NCBI GenBank assembly: GCA_049999765.1
Contig: JBNGIQ010009402.1
Span: 110,909 to 174,908, forward strand
Source of the DNA: Phaeoceros laevis
Taxonomy: Eukaryota > Anthocerotophyta > Anthocerotopsida > Notothyladales
Reading direction: 5' to 3'
Length of the DNA: 64,000 nt
Below are positions 33,021-44,359 of this stretch, piece by piece. The position numbers and the translations under genes are program-made. The notes below the pieces were generated by a model that saw nothing but the letters and a program-made list of their open reading frames with translations, was not told where the DNA came from and ran no database searches. Numbering within the stretch: position 1 is the first letter of the stretch; each line of letters opens with the position of its first letter.

Positions 33021-35200
33021 AGTCCATATACCATAATTGTTAAGCTTGTAGGTTTCCAGACATGTGTAGAACTTCACCTAGTTTTATGACTTTATCGCTG
33101 CAAATACACATCTAAGGACCTTGCTCCACTAGGGCATTAGAGTGCCACCAATAATCTGCCAATTAGAAGTTTTTTGGCTGCCCTATGCTTACAAGCACTA
33201 CAACTAAGCTCATTTACAACCATGCCACCATGAATGGCAATCATACAACTTTTCCTACAGACCTTACCACTGAGTCTCATCAGAGAGTGCCAAATGGAAA
33301 GCGGACGATATGATTAGATGGCGTAGTAGTGTAATCTAAATCTACTTACAATCTCATTTTTTTCTCTACGTATGTTAAACCATTTTTTGATGGTGACATA
33401 TTCATTTGTTGCCAGGTGGTTTTTGACCAAAGCTGGAATAAATCCTTCCTTCCCCCACAAGGTGATGAGTTTATAGGTGTGTCAAATTGAATCTAGTGAG
33501 TTCACCTGGCACCTGGCTAAGTGGCTGGGTAGTACAAGACATAATATGACATATATTGTCTCCAAAGTGGGAGTACCAAAAGCTATTTGAAAATTGATCT
33601 TTCAAAAAGTGAAGCATAAAGAGCGCCCTATTAGTATATCCTTTCCAATCCCAAAAGTATCCCTTCTCCACGTGGCTCCCACCCTAGTAAAGTCCTTTCT
33701 ACCTTCCTTTCTACCTTCCTTCCTTCTCACACAAAGTTCCTTTGGTAGGAATCCTCCTCGTCCAAGAGCTCGCTATCTCCTCCTCCAACACATGCATCGT
33801 CCCTCACATCGCCGTACACGCCATAACTAGTTGAACGCTTTCGAAGCTCTTGTTGTCACTTGCCATTGCCACCCTTCACCAGATCCAAAAGCTAAAGCTC
33901 CAAAGCAGCACACAATTTCTTTATAAAAACATATTTCTGGAAAATGAGAAGCCGACCAGCGCCATGTGTTGTGTGCACACGCGCCACCTGGAGGAGCTTG
34001 GTCGGCCCAGAGCGTAACACAAACGTTCCGTTGCATACCTGGCTCTGTGTAACCCCGTCCCGTTTCAATAATCTCATCCGTCGTCGGGCATCGTCGACGC
34101 CCCCACCAAGGAATCCCCACCGCGCTGGGCTCGAGGTCCCCCGCTTTCGGCTTTCGACGGCGAGGCGGCGACCGACGCCCGAAACGGGCTTTTGCCCCCC
34201 CTAATATATAATCTCCTGGGCCAGGCACTGCCGGCAGCCCCTCGAACACCGCAACGTGGGGCAAACACCGTCCAACGGAACGGGCCCACACCAGCCTGCA
34301 CCTCACGAGCGGTCTGAACGCGCAGCCGGGATCCCTGGTCCCATGGGACCCAGCGCTGGCGCGGGCGCCCGGCTTTACCTTCGTTCTCTTTTTACTCCTT
34401 TTAGGGTCAACCGGCCCACCTTCATTCATGGGCCCATGGGCCGTGGCGGGCCCCACCCGGTCCCCACCTCCCCTACCCCAATCAGTAACCAACTTCATTC
34501 AATGAAGGAAGGCTGTTAATTCACATCTCTGTAATTAGCCGTTGCATCATTATTGAGAATGCGGCCTGACACCGTAGATTAGTACGTCGTCCGCCCACCC
34601 ACAGACCAACAGACACAGCACGCCATACGTGTACGCACCCCATCCATCACTCATGGCCTGTGTAGGGTCTGCTTATTGATCTGCGTATAAGCAGTCGGTT
34701 AGGGCCGTAGATACATACAGCAGGTGCCGGCTGCGGCCATTTATGACATGCCTGGCGTGTTGGTCTGAGTTGCCGTTTTCAACGGTTTCGCCGCATTAAC
34801 GGTTTTCGCCGCATTAATGAGGGTTGCGCCGGGTCGCCCGGGTTCCGAGACAGTCTTGCGTGTAGCCCAGAGGTGTAGGCCGGTAAGTACTATACGGGTA
34901 CGCGTACTGGCACAACATGGGCATGTGCCATGCAGCATGGCAGGCTGGATGCAGGATGCAGTCAACAGTCGTTCAAACTTGGCTATCGATGTAAATGCGT
35001 AACGGCATCCGTTTCGATTGGAAATATGGAGTATCCGTCTCCGAGGCATTTTGTCGCAATTGCATCAAAGGCTGTTTGTTTCCCGTCGTATTCAGGGAAG
35101 CTGGAAATACGTACTGCGGCAGGGATACATGAATGCGTATGTAAGTTCGTAGCCCCCAGCCAGTGCTGTTCCAATTTTTTCCAACATAGTAGTAGGGGTC
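33021..35200. other. Gene-free spacer with a GC-rich island
   Basis: The stretch 33690-33735 is a ctttctaccttcc-type pyrimidine repeat. The stretch 33940-34480 is strongly GC-rich, with a 223-codon minus-strand open frame (33827-34498) that is low-complexity and has no motif, so the frame is likely a by-product of composition. A taatatataat block at 34202-34212 could be a TATA element. No gene is supported. Confidence 0.4.
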
Positions 35201-35250
35201 CTCCCCATAGGGCGCGCGCCATTATATAATGGCGCGCGCCTTATAGGGAG
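35201..35250. repeat. Palindrome with a perfect 30-bp GC/AT core
   Basis: The core is ggcgcgcgccattatataat followed by ggcgcgcgcc (35211-35240) and is exactly self-complementary. The flanking ten bases on each side (ctccccatag / ttatagggag) pair at 8 of 10 positions. It can form a cruciform or hairpin. Confidence 0.95.
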
Positions 35251-35299
35251 CGCGCTTGTAGAGAGAGGAGGATCCCGGGGTCGAGTGGTACTTAATTTC

Positions 35300-35337
35300 T
35301 CACCTATACCATCTGTCCTCACCTATACCATCTGTCC
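35300..35337. repeat. 19-bp perfect tandem duplication
   Basis: The unit tcacctataccatctgtcc occurs twice in a row. Confidence 0.9.
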
Positions 35338-36359
35338 CCAAGGGGCCGTACCCTTCCTTAATGAAGTTTAATTATAACCAATCTGGCTTAAGGGCTACGT
35401 CGGCTAGCGGGCCGCTACCCAATCCGTAGCCGGTGCTGTAGAGGGTGACGTATGCGTATGCGTCTCTCTCGAGAGGCAAGGGGCCGAGAGGGCTAGGTTA
35501 GATCTCATCTCCGCACGCGTGGCGGGCAAGCGAAGGCCTGAGAGGGCGGGGCCATAGCCACGGCGGCGATCTTTCTCGAAAGGGGAGCTGCGGATCTGGG
35601 ACCGAGCTAGTGGCATTGTGACAACGCAGCAACGGCGTCTGACAGGAGTGACCGGGCCCGGTGTGTGTGAATGGAGCAGGAGTTGACTGGAGTGTTGTTG
35701 TTTTAATGCTTCTGACAGTGCTCAGCTCAGCCGGGTTCAAACTGGGAAGGAGGCGCAACGAGATTGGAGTGGTGGAGCCGCCGAGCTCCGGTTAGGGCGA
35801 TCTCTGTCAGAAGGGCAGCTCATCAGCTTACCGATTTGGAGCTCCTGGACTGGCCAGGTTAAGAATGTGGCACACAGTAGCTTATTTAGCCTATTCTGGT
35901 TGCAATGCAGCATGCAACTGTAGTCCAATGAGGCGCAGGGATAGCGTCTGTGGATGTGGATGAGGCCACGCCTGGCTTCCTGTCCGTTGTGGTTTAACGC
36001 TAGCTCGATGCTTAAGCGAGAGCGGGATGGTGGAGGTTACTGGTTGGCTTATTAGGGTGGAGAGGAGTATACAAATGTTGCAAGCAGGAAGGAGAGGACG
36101 GTGGGGCCTGGAGTGGCGACTGTTTGTGAGATTCGGAGATAGTGTGTGCAGCTTGGCCCGAAGCCAAAATCAAATGTCTCAACTGAGAGGCGGGACCCCA
36201 CAAGGAGTGCACGCACAAACTGCAAAAAGGAAGGATCGATTCCGAGGCTGCTTGTAGACTAGCACTTGTCTTTGCAACAAGTGACAAGGGTGCTGAGGAA
36301 TCTGATCCTGGACAAGGGTGTTGTCACATGGGCTGGGGGCTGGATGCGCACAAACCAAA
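35338..36359. other. Spacer with no gene seen
   Basis: Short open frames only; no domain or consistent splice chain. Confidence 0.4.
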
Positions 36360-36396
36360 TAGTCTAGTCTATTGGTTTAACCAATAGACTAGACTA
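36360..36396. repeat. Perfect 18-bp stem palindrome with 1-nt centre
   Basis: The arms tagtctagtctattggtt and aaccaatagactagacta are exact reverse complements around a single t at 36378. The arm motif tagtctagtcta also appears, imperfectly, near 3716, 4074 and 53088. Confidence 0.95.
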
Positions 36397-37747
36397 CTGT
36401 GGAGGGACAGGAGGGTATAACGAGTTTCGGGTTACTGTGACCTGATGATGAGGAGCAGAGACAGGGCGTTCGTTAGGGCAGAGGTAAAGGTCTTCTGTTC
36501 ACTCTACTGCACTGCGTCTTCTCTGCTCTGCTCCCTCTGTCCGTCTGCTTGCCTGTGTACTGCTGGCTTGTGAATGTGATCTGTGATGATGTACAATAGG
36601 TGGATGGCAGTCTGGTTTCTGGTAACTGGCAGCTGGGGTCATCAGGAAGAAGAAGCTTTTTGCCTGCTGGAGTGGGGAAACTGAATTGTTGTTGGTCCCC
36701 ACCCTCTGCTTCCTTCTGGGTTTCCTTACTTTTTCCACCTGCTGCAAAAGTGAAGGTTGGTGAGGCCTGAGTCTCTGTCTGCCAGGACGTTTACTTGCAG
36801 TCCGTGAATGGGGGTTGCAGTACTCGTGCTTTTGAGCTGGATTACGGAAGTGGTCTGGCGTACTTATCCCTATCGTATTTGACGCCATTTGATTAGAGAT
36901 GAAGCGCAGCAGGTGCCACGCCTCCTGCTTTGTTACAACACTGGCCTGGCCCTCCCCCATCTCTCAGCCATCCAAGGACCCACTAGCATACTGTTTCATG
37001 CCTCTGACACAATGGGACTCCACGTGCTGGCCGCAAGCTATTTTGTCCATGACTACAAGGATCCAGAAGCAGTTGTGCGTGTGGCGAACCATGTGTGGAA
37101 GTTGCACAACATGATATCTACGCTATCTTGTGTGATTCGATCGACCAGCGAGTTCGTTGACGAGGGGCTGTGCTGTGAGCTTGCCGGCCTGCAGGTACTA
37201 TCCAATTTTGCTCAGGCAGTGTGTGAGAGTTGGTTTGGCATGGAAGCAATCCAACACTGAACAGCTTTTGTTGGTGGGGTACCGGTGATCGATTAGCAGC
37301 TGCGCGTGTGACCAAAATGCTTTTGTTTACGGCAACTTCTTGGCCTGGATACAATCACTAGTCGCGCAGAAAAGTCTCCGAACGGAATCGAAAATCAACG
37401 GTATTACCGAATACCACTAAGATAGCAATGAACGAAGCAAGAACTCTGTGTCCCAACTCGCATTGTAGAAAACTGTCCGCCCTTTGAATAATGGGCAAAA
37501 ATTGGCGCATTTCCTTCGTAGGGATCTGGATTCTGGATTGTGGACAGCACTGTAACTTGAGCACAATGAGCAAGGCAAAATTCTGATGCACTCACTCAGG
37601 TGCAAAGTACTGTTAGGATTGCTGATTGATTGACTGTGTAAGAGAAGACAATTGAGCAGGGTTGCTAATTCTTCCCATACCACGTCAGTTGCATTTGCTG
37701 GGCAGCCTGTATGGGGGTTATGAGTCCAGAAACTGGTAGCTGGAAAC
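36397..37747. other. Spacer and 3' flank of the BRCT-RING gene
   Basis: Two moderately long frames, plus 36889-37260 and minus 36499-36960, show no recognised domain. No supportable gene. Confidence 0.35.
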
Positions 37748-39635
37748 TTAGTCTGACCGTATTTGCTCCCGAAGCAGGGTACAGGGAGGGCAAAACCAGC
37801 TTTCCAGGACCCTGGCAGGTTCCAAGCAATGGACATGCATGGCTCTCGGTCGACGAGGGCACAAACTGCATACATAAAACAAATCTTGGTTGTTGGTACC
37901 GTTACAGCTGATGCAACACTTCGGAGTAGCTGCCCTACCAGTTGGTGGTAAAACTCTGCGCATGTTCACAATTGCTGTCGGCCTTGGCAGTTCGCAAACA
38001 GTGACTTCCTCGTCCTCATGTGGATTAGCACAACCATCGCCACTTGAACTGCACCAGTCCCTCTTGACGATTTTATCGAATGGTGCTTTGCAGAGAGGAC
38101 ATTTTGGGGGGACCTTGCTCTTCTACATCAACACCAAGAACAGTCCATCAGAGAAAACGATATAAACTACTGGACTCTCACTCTGCGCTACTTTTTACAT
38201 TGGCTCTTACCGGGTCAGTGGCCCATCTGTGGATGCACGGGAAGCAGAACTTATGGCCACAACCTAACACTCCCTCTTTCTCTGTTAACATCTCCGTGTA
38301 ACATATCACACAAGCCACCATTGCCTCTGGACTTCTCGCTGCTGGTTGCACCAATGCTTGAGTTCTGTCTTCTTGTTGGGCCACTGGCACCTCAAAAGTA
38401 GGAGGCAGCCACTCAGAATCCCCACCACCATTTGGAAGGACCCCGTACTCCGGGCTTCCGAGAACTACCGCTTGCTCCCGGGGAAGCTCCAGGATGTGGG
38501 GACTATGGGATGCCTGTGTCGGCGTGCAAGGATCTTTGAAAGCACAAATTCCGGTCGTCCTCTCTGCAAGATTACCCTCCACACCTTCACTTGATTGGTC
38601 GATCCTCGTGGGTTGATGCTCAGCATTCGTCTTCCTGACCAGCCTTTGAAAGTTGTTCCTCGGTGCAGGGGTTCTAGGTCCCTGTTGCCGTTTTCTGAGA
38701 AAGGAAGGCTCTTCATCACCACTAGCAGTGTTTGGTAACCTGCCAGCATCCAGAGAACAACTTGCAGAGCTCATCTCCAGTTGCCTCCTAGTTGCTGCCG
38801 TGCCGCCTCCCACCAGTTCAACCTGTACCAAATCCAAGCCAGACCTTAAAGTCACATCCAAGCAGCAAAACCTGGGAAACCTGAGCATTCTTCTATGAGC
38901 TAGGAAAGGTTGGGAATGACCTGCGCATGGTATCCATGTACTGCTGATGGTCCCGTTCCTTGCCTACCCTCAAGAGGCTGACCCATGTCCAGATCTGTTG
39001 ACACTTTTTCCCACTCATGTTTGTTTCTGTCTCATACAGAAAACAAACCATCTGCTGCAAGCTGGAACCGAGAACCAGAAAATGGCAGAAGACACCCGTG
39101 GCCACACCTACCTCGGTTCTGTAAGCACCGGTTTGGTGTAGTAGCTTCTTCAGCCCAACGTAGGGGTCCAACCTCCTCGCCACTACACGTTTGCAAACCA
39201 GCTGAAACTTAGAAGCTTCGAATTGGACTTTCCCTACACAATGGAACAGACTCCTCTCTTGCACACCTCAGAAGTGTGTATGGGTGCTCGGGTAGTCTAC
39301 AGTTGTCATTGAGGCAATCTTCAAACCAGCGGTGATTCAACAGCGTTGTCGTTCCCGAATTTTTAGCCATATCGAATTTGGGTCCATTGTAGTTCCAGCA
39401 AACCTGTAGGGAAGTTCACGTCCCGTCACAACAGCAGGAAACAGCAATTCCGCTCAAGCACTTGTTTGCGATACATTGCTCTCATGGTTGGTACACAGAA
39501 TTGAAACCTTACCAGATGAGTGTGCCTAGGGGTCCACTTGCCCGTAAAGGCCGCACCCGTCCTGTTGATGAGCTCGATAAGATTGGCCCTTTCGAGCCCC
39601 TTGTAGCCAGTGATTGTGACAATCACAGACTGCAT
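37748..39635 (-). CDS. BRCT-RING-PHD protein (probable nuclear E3 ligase), 472 aa
   Basis: Exons 39513-39635, 39267-39403, 39112-39182, 38921-39030, 38211-38822 and 37748-38113 give 1419 nt in phase, ending TAA. Residues 1-86 form a BRCT domain (MQSVIVTITGYKGLERANLI, HTHLVCWNYNGPKFDMA, LNHRWFEDCL). A linker follows, then a C3HC4 RING split by an intron (CVICYTEM, LGCGHKFCFPCIHRWA, then CPLCKAPF), then a C-terminal PHD-like finger (CCISCNGTNN, FYVCSLCP, MHVHCLEPA, WFCPPC). This order resembles Arabidopsis At1g67180. BRCT domains bind phosphopeptides in DNA-damage signalling and RING fingers recruit E2 enzymes, so a nuclear ubiquitin-ligase role is likely but inferred. Exon 4 boundaries are the least certain part. 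Confidence 0.85.
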
Positions 39636-40991
39636 ACTCTCCTTGAGAGACGAACAGTTGGTCCTCCACATCGAGGAGGTGCGTACAAGGCACAAATTTT
39701 GAGCTCCCCACAGAGAAGTTGGCCTCCTAAAACCAGAATGCAGCAGCAGCTCCTTCACCCCGATGTCATCCTAGTGGAAGCTCCTGATTGCCAATCACAC
39801 CATGAAAGACCATGCATTTGAGCTTAAACCCCCAATCCGCTTCCGCACTGCTCAATCACCACAACAGCAATGGCGGCACCTGCCCTCTTGCCTGACGGCC
39901 AGCAAAGTCCTGAAGCCCGCGTAGGCAGCTTGACAATCCGTGGGTGCGTGCCTCCCAAGCCGCAGGCAGTTGATACGAAATGCTGCTACCGATCTGAATT
40001 CAAACAAGGGCGAAGGCGCGAAACCACCTATGTTTCGTTCCAAAGCACCCGGCCTGTACGCTCCCGAAGCAGCCTCCCCGCACCCTAAGATCTTGCGAAC
40101 GTCTAGCCAGGGTGCATTGGGGTCACGAAATTTCCGCTTTGGAGCAGGGAAATTTGTTGGAGCACGCCGCTCTCAACATAAGAGCCCCGTAGGTGGCCCG
40201 GTCTACCGTCTGTGGTGTTCACCTTCACCGCGTCAATCCAAGACTAGGTGACAAGTCCAACATCAAGCAAGTTTAAGCTGACCGAAGAATGGTTGCATGT
40301 CTCCAGCTTCCTTTTCCGCTAGATGGCAGAGTTGCAAGCACATGTTCTCCCACAGTACTAGTGGCTGCCCCGCAAGTCACTGTCTATGCATAATCTTGCA
40401 AAGGACTGCTTCCTCGTTCCTCTTCACGAATTCTCAATTTTCTGTGACAGCAGTGTTTTGAGATCTTGTTAAGTTGAGAGTGGGTGCACCTAGAGTGCAA
40501 CACATCATTTCTGGACTGGTATGTCCAGATCCTCTGGCAAGCCACAGCTGCTGAGCTTAAACGAAAGACACCCAGGAAGATTGCAGGTCTTCCTAGGTCA
40601 TCAGCCAACTTTCAGACCTCTTGAGCCTGAGTCATTCGCTTTTTGAAGCTCCAAGACCAGCATGCTTTTCTTGCTCAAGACGGTCTGGCTCTGGAATGTT
40701 CTTTCTGCATAGATTTTGGTGATGTCTTGATTGTTTATGATGAGATGCATATACCTGTCAAGTTATGAATGTAACTGGACCCAAGATCTCAGTACGTAGC
40801 CTCATTTCAAGGCTTTCATGTGCGATGCCATTCTACAGCCCAGACCCTACAAATTGTCTGTCTCTCCTTTTCTGTTGTGCTCGCTAATTATCGAGCTAAA
40901 GCACCGTGCATTAGCACCTTACATAGTGCTCTCGAAGCTAGACTTATCTCTCTTTTTTCCTCTTGTGATCACTACCTCTCTCTCTAGCTAC
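39636..40991. other. Divergent region with unassigned open frames
   Basis: A plus-strand frame at 39870 (MAAPALLPDGQQSPEAR) and an overlapping frame to 40251 (FRFGAGKFVGARR, SPVGGPVYRLW) look protein-like but are in different frames with no valid intron between them. They could be a broken gene. The rest has no signal. Confidence 0.35.
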
Positions 40992-41404
40992 ATGGCTGAG
41001 AACGGCTTCCAAGAGGAGCCATTTCACCATCAGCTCTTCAGGTATAAGAGAGGTCCTGATCTGCAGCCTGCTCCTGAGAAGGAGACCAAATCTGCAGCTG
41101 CCGCCGTTCAAGATTGGTTCAAGGAAAAGGCCAAATTGAAGTTGCCGCGATTTAAGATTTGTTCAATGATCCCAAGGACCATGAAGGATATGTTACGCTT
41201 GAAGAATCCGAAGTGAAGGAGGAGGAGGAGGGTCATGATTTCGAAGTCGTTATTGTTGATGAGTATCCCGAGTTGCGTACCAGCTCAGAGTTTCTGATCG
41301 TGGATAAGCCCGAAGACCCACACCCCTCAGGAGTGGTCCTACCAGGAGGATGGAGACTTGGAATTCTATTGAACTGTGCCAGTTCCAACGCCATAGTTCA
41401 CTAG
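40992..41404 (+). pseudogene. Small hypothetical protein gene with an apparent 1-base frameshift
   Basis: Frame one (40992-41216) begins MAENGFQEEPFHHQLFRYKR and continues through KEKAKLKLPRFK. Frame two (from about 41155 to 41404) continues with LFNDPKDHEGYVTLEE, an acidic block and FEVVIVDEYPEL. The second frame joins naturally at about 41154 if one base is missing there. The alternative, an intron 41053-41154, would need a weak GTCCTG donor and would delete the conserved-looking middle. No family is recognised. The possibilities are a recent pseudogene, a sequencing error, or an unusual splice. Confidence 0.5.
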
Positions 41405-41762
41405 AATGAACTTCTTATTAGTTCACTAGGAGACCCAAGGAGCTCCACGAGCTTCACCATTCTGCAGCCTATGCATAGCTAATTTCCACCATTCAAGCGC
41501 TTCTTTTTGTTACAGTGATACATTGAAGGCTTTGAGTAGAGTTAAAGATTCTCAAACGTGAGTGTGACCGGTAGCTGTCTGTGAATCCAACTCTCATACA
41601 CACAAGGACAGGTTTTTAGAGACTGCGGCTCTCTGAAGTAGCCTTTCAGCGAGACGCTCATGTTGGAACAGCTAGTCCAGCTACAGCACAATCACGCATA
41701 TGGCAATGCCCTCACAGCGGGGCTATTGGTAAGTAAATAAAACAGCCAAAACTGCTAAGCAT

Positions 41763-41834
41763 ATCAGAGTGGCGCAGCGGAAGCGTGGTGGGCCCATAAC
41801 CCACAGGTCCCAGGATCGAAACCTGGCTCTGATA
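41763..41834 (+). tRNA. Initiator tRNA-Met (CAT)
   Basis: A 72-base cloverleaf: acceptor stem ATCAGAG pairs with CTCTGAT, D-arm GCGCAGCGGAAGC, anticodon arm TGGGCCCATAACCCA with CAT, and T-arm CCAGGATCGAAACCTGG with the eukaryotic initiator features GATCGAAA and A at the start of the acceptor. The discriminator base is A. The flanking cat / atg bases extend the acceptor pairing by three more pairs in the DNA. No intron. Confidence 0.96.
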
Positions 41835-43056
41835 TGAGTGGGTCAGCGAATCTGTTGTTATCAATTTTGTTTGGAGGTGCTTACACATCACGTCAAGTTG
41901 TGAGGACTAATATGACTAATCTCATGCAAACCCGCCCTAAGACTGTAGGATGCATTGCGTAAGCCATCGTGATGGCTCGACTACACAGTCTGAGGTCTCC
42001 ATAATCCGGCAGCACAAACTGCATAAGTGGTAATAAGTGGTACATCCTCCTCTGCATGCCACGTAAGACAGGTTCTCCTCGTCAGTACGGTCTAAAAGAC
42101 TCTAAATCCTAAACGACGGCGGCTTGAGCCGGCACAGTTTGAATCAGGGTTTGTGGGAAATTAAGTTTGGGCCAAAGAAACGCGTACGAAACGGATATGC
42201 GTTCCGGAAACGTACCGCTGACGTTCCTAACAGGGTTTTAAAAAAACTTATTTCAAGTTATTTAAAAAACTTATTTAAGTGATGAACTTGATATGAAGGA
42301 CGCCAGTGCTAGGCGCGCAATCAGGAGGTAGGAGTAGGTGTTGGTTGCGGCCAGAATCAGGCCGCTAGCACCCCAACATCGGGCCGCCAGCATCAAGCCA
42401 TTTCCCAGCAGCCGGGCGCGGCGGAAAGATCGGCCACAGCAGGGCTGCACCACGGCGGGGCGCGGCCTCAAGCCGTCACGGCGGCAGGCAGGCAGGCTCA
42501 AGGAAGGTGAGGCGGCGGCGCCATCACTTGGGCGGAACGGGGAACTTGTTTTTTGGGAACGTTTCCCGGCAAAAACAAAACGCGTTCCCAACGCATGGGA
42601 ACGCGACCGGACGGGAACCCGTTCCCGTCCGACAGAAACCCTCGTTTAAATATCATTTCTAAAAGTGAAGGTCATTTCTAAAAGCCTTCACTTGCGCGGA
42701 TTCGTTGCCTGGACTGCTGACAAACGTGGTTACGGGGCCTGATCACGTCCCCCTCCCAGGAACCCGCCGTACCTGCGGTCTTACGCTCGACCTCCTCCAC
42801 CTCCTCTGCCCCGACACCTCCATTCCCCCCGCATTCCCGATTCCAAATTGCTCAACGGGCAAAATTGGCTCTAGGCGCTTGCCCCGTCCATCTCCGCGGA
42901 AGCTTTTGGACTCTTAGTTCTCCAGCTCTGATCCCGGGTCGCTGTGAGATTGCGCCTGAGTAGCCACTGCTGCTGGCGGCCTTGCTGTCTTCTTCCGGCC
43001 CCGGGCGTGAAGTGTGGAAGAGTTTGATCGAAGAACCTGCTGGCGTTGGTGGAAGC
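41835..43056. other. Spacer and 5' flank of the WIYLD gene
   Basis: It contains short AT repeats (ttatttcaagttatttaaaaaacttattt, about 42248-42276), a GC-rich stretch (42300-42560) without coding motifs, and a duplicated ggtcatttctaaaag near 42650-42680. The transcription start of the next gene is probably near its right end. Confidence 0.4.
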
Positions 43057-44318
43057 ATGGCGCCCCGGGCAAAGAAGAAGTGCGCTCCGACTGCTGCAGA
43101 CCGGTACTGTACCGCTGTGGAGCAGATGACGGGCATGGGATTTGAAAAGAAGGACGTAGAGGCCACGATTGAGGCCCTGCTTAAGGTGATCAGCACTGGC
43201 TTGGTTGAGCAGCACCGTCACCTGACGTCAAGGGCTCCTTGTTTGGTGTGTGGATTCATCAGTAGACAGACCTGGAGAATTGACGGGGTGGCTCTGGACT
43301 GTGCCTTCAGGTGTACACTAAGGTGTTTGGCGGCTGGGACTTCCTCGAGTTGGACAGATACTCTGTCATTGTAGACGCCCTCTTGAATCCGGTGCGTAGC
43401 CCGTCTCTTGCAACTGGTGCCCAATTATCTGTAGATGCTTCTTTTGAATTTGCAAGAACCTCTGATCGTTCCATGAATGCTTCAAGATTGTTTGCTCAGC
43501 AACTGTTCTCGTTTGTGTCAGCCTGCACTCCTTGAACCTTCGGGCAATGCGGAGGGAGGTGGTCCCAGTTCTAGCTGCAGGGTCAAGGCTAAGGGTCTGG
43601 TCCTGCGAACTCCAATGCTCAGGAAGAGGGCTTCGCCTGGAGCCGGGGTGGCTGCCAGCGGCAAGGGCAAGGCTGCTGTGACACCGGCGGCAGCCAAGAA
43701 GAACATGGAGAAAGCAATCAAGGGCAAGCGCCCCATAGGCAAGGACAGCAGCTCCGAGACGTCTGATGGGGACAGTTCGTCTGATGAGGAATCCCCTCTG
43801 CTAATCCGCAGGCGGGTGCGTACCCACGCGCAGGGGCGTATTGTGGAGAGGGATGAAGACGATGTAGAAGAGGTGCAGCCCTGCTCTCCTCCAGTTGCAG
43901 AGCCGCCCCCCCCCTCGAAAAGACCAGCAGAGCCGGATTTGAGGCAGCAGCCTTCCTCTCCTGTGACGCAGCAGAGGAAGAGGCCGGCAGAAGAGTCGGA
44001 CCTGAGGCAGCAGCCTTCCTCTCCTGGGACACAGCAGAGGAATAGGCCGGCAGCAGAGCCGGAAATGCAGCCGGCTGAGCAGCAGCAGAGTGCCTTTCGG
44101 AAGAGGCGAGCAGAGCCAGAACCAGAGCCAAAGCAAATACCAGAACCAGAGCAAGTGCAGGAACCAAAATTAGCAGCTACCGGTGCTTCGGAGGTGGGAG
44201 TAGACAAGAACCTCCGGACCTTAGCATCTGTAGCAGTAGGAATGAATCCTCCTGCTCAAGTTGGAGGTTGGGTTCCGTACATCTTAACTCCTCCAATTTC
44301 GACTAGAAAAGGACTGAC

Positions 44319-44359
<41 letters not shown>

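Noticed and set aside
33827-34498. 223-codon minus-strand frame in the GC-rich island
   Set aside because: Low-complexity Pro/Gly/Arg composition, no domain, no splice partners; expected by chance at this GC content.
42100-42660. GC-rich stretch as a coding exon of the WIYLD gene
   Set aside because: No frame joins the WIYLD exon in phase, and the WIYLD start at 43057 is sufficient.
43518-44207. 229-codon minus-strand frame rich in Ser/Cys opposite the WIYLD gene
   Set aside because: It is the reverse of the Glu/Pro/Gln-rich repeats of the plus-strand exon.
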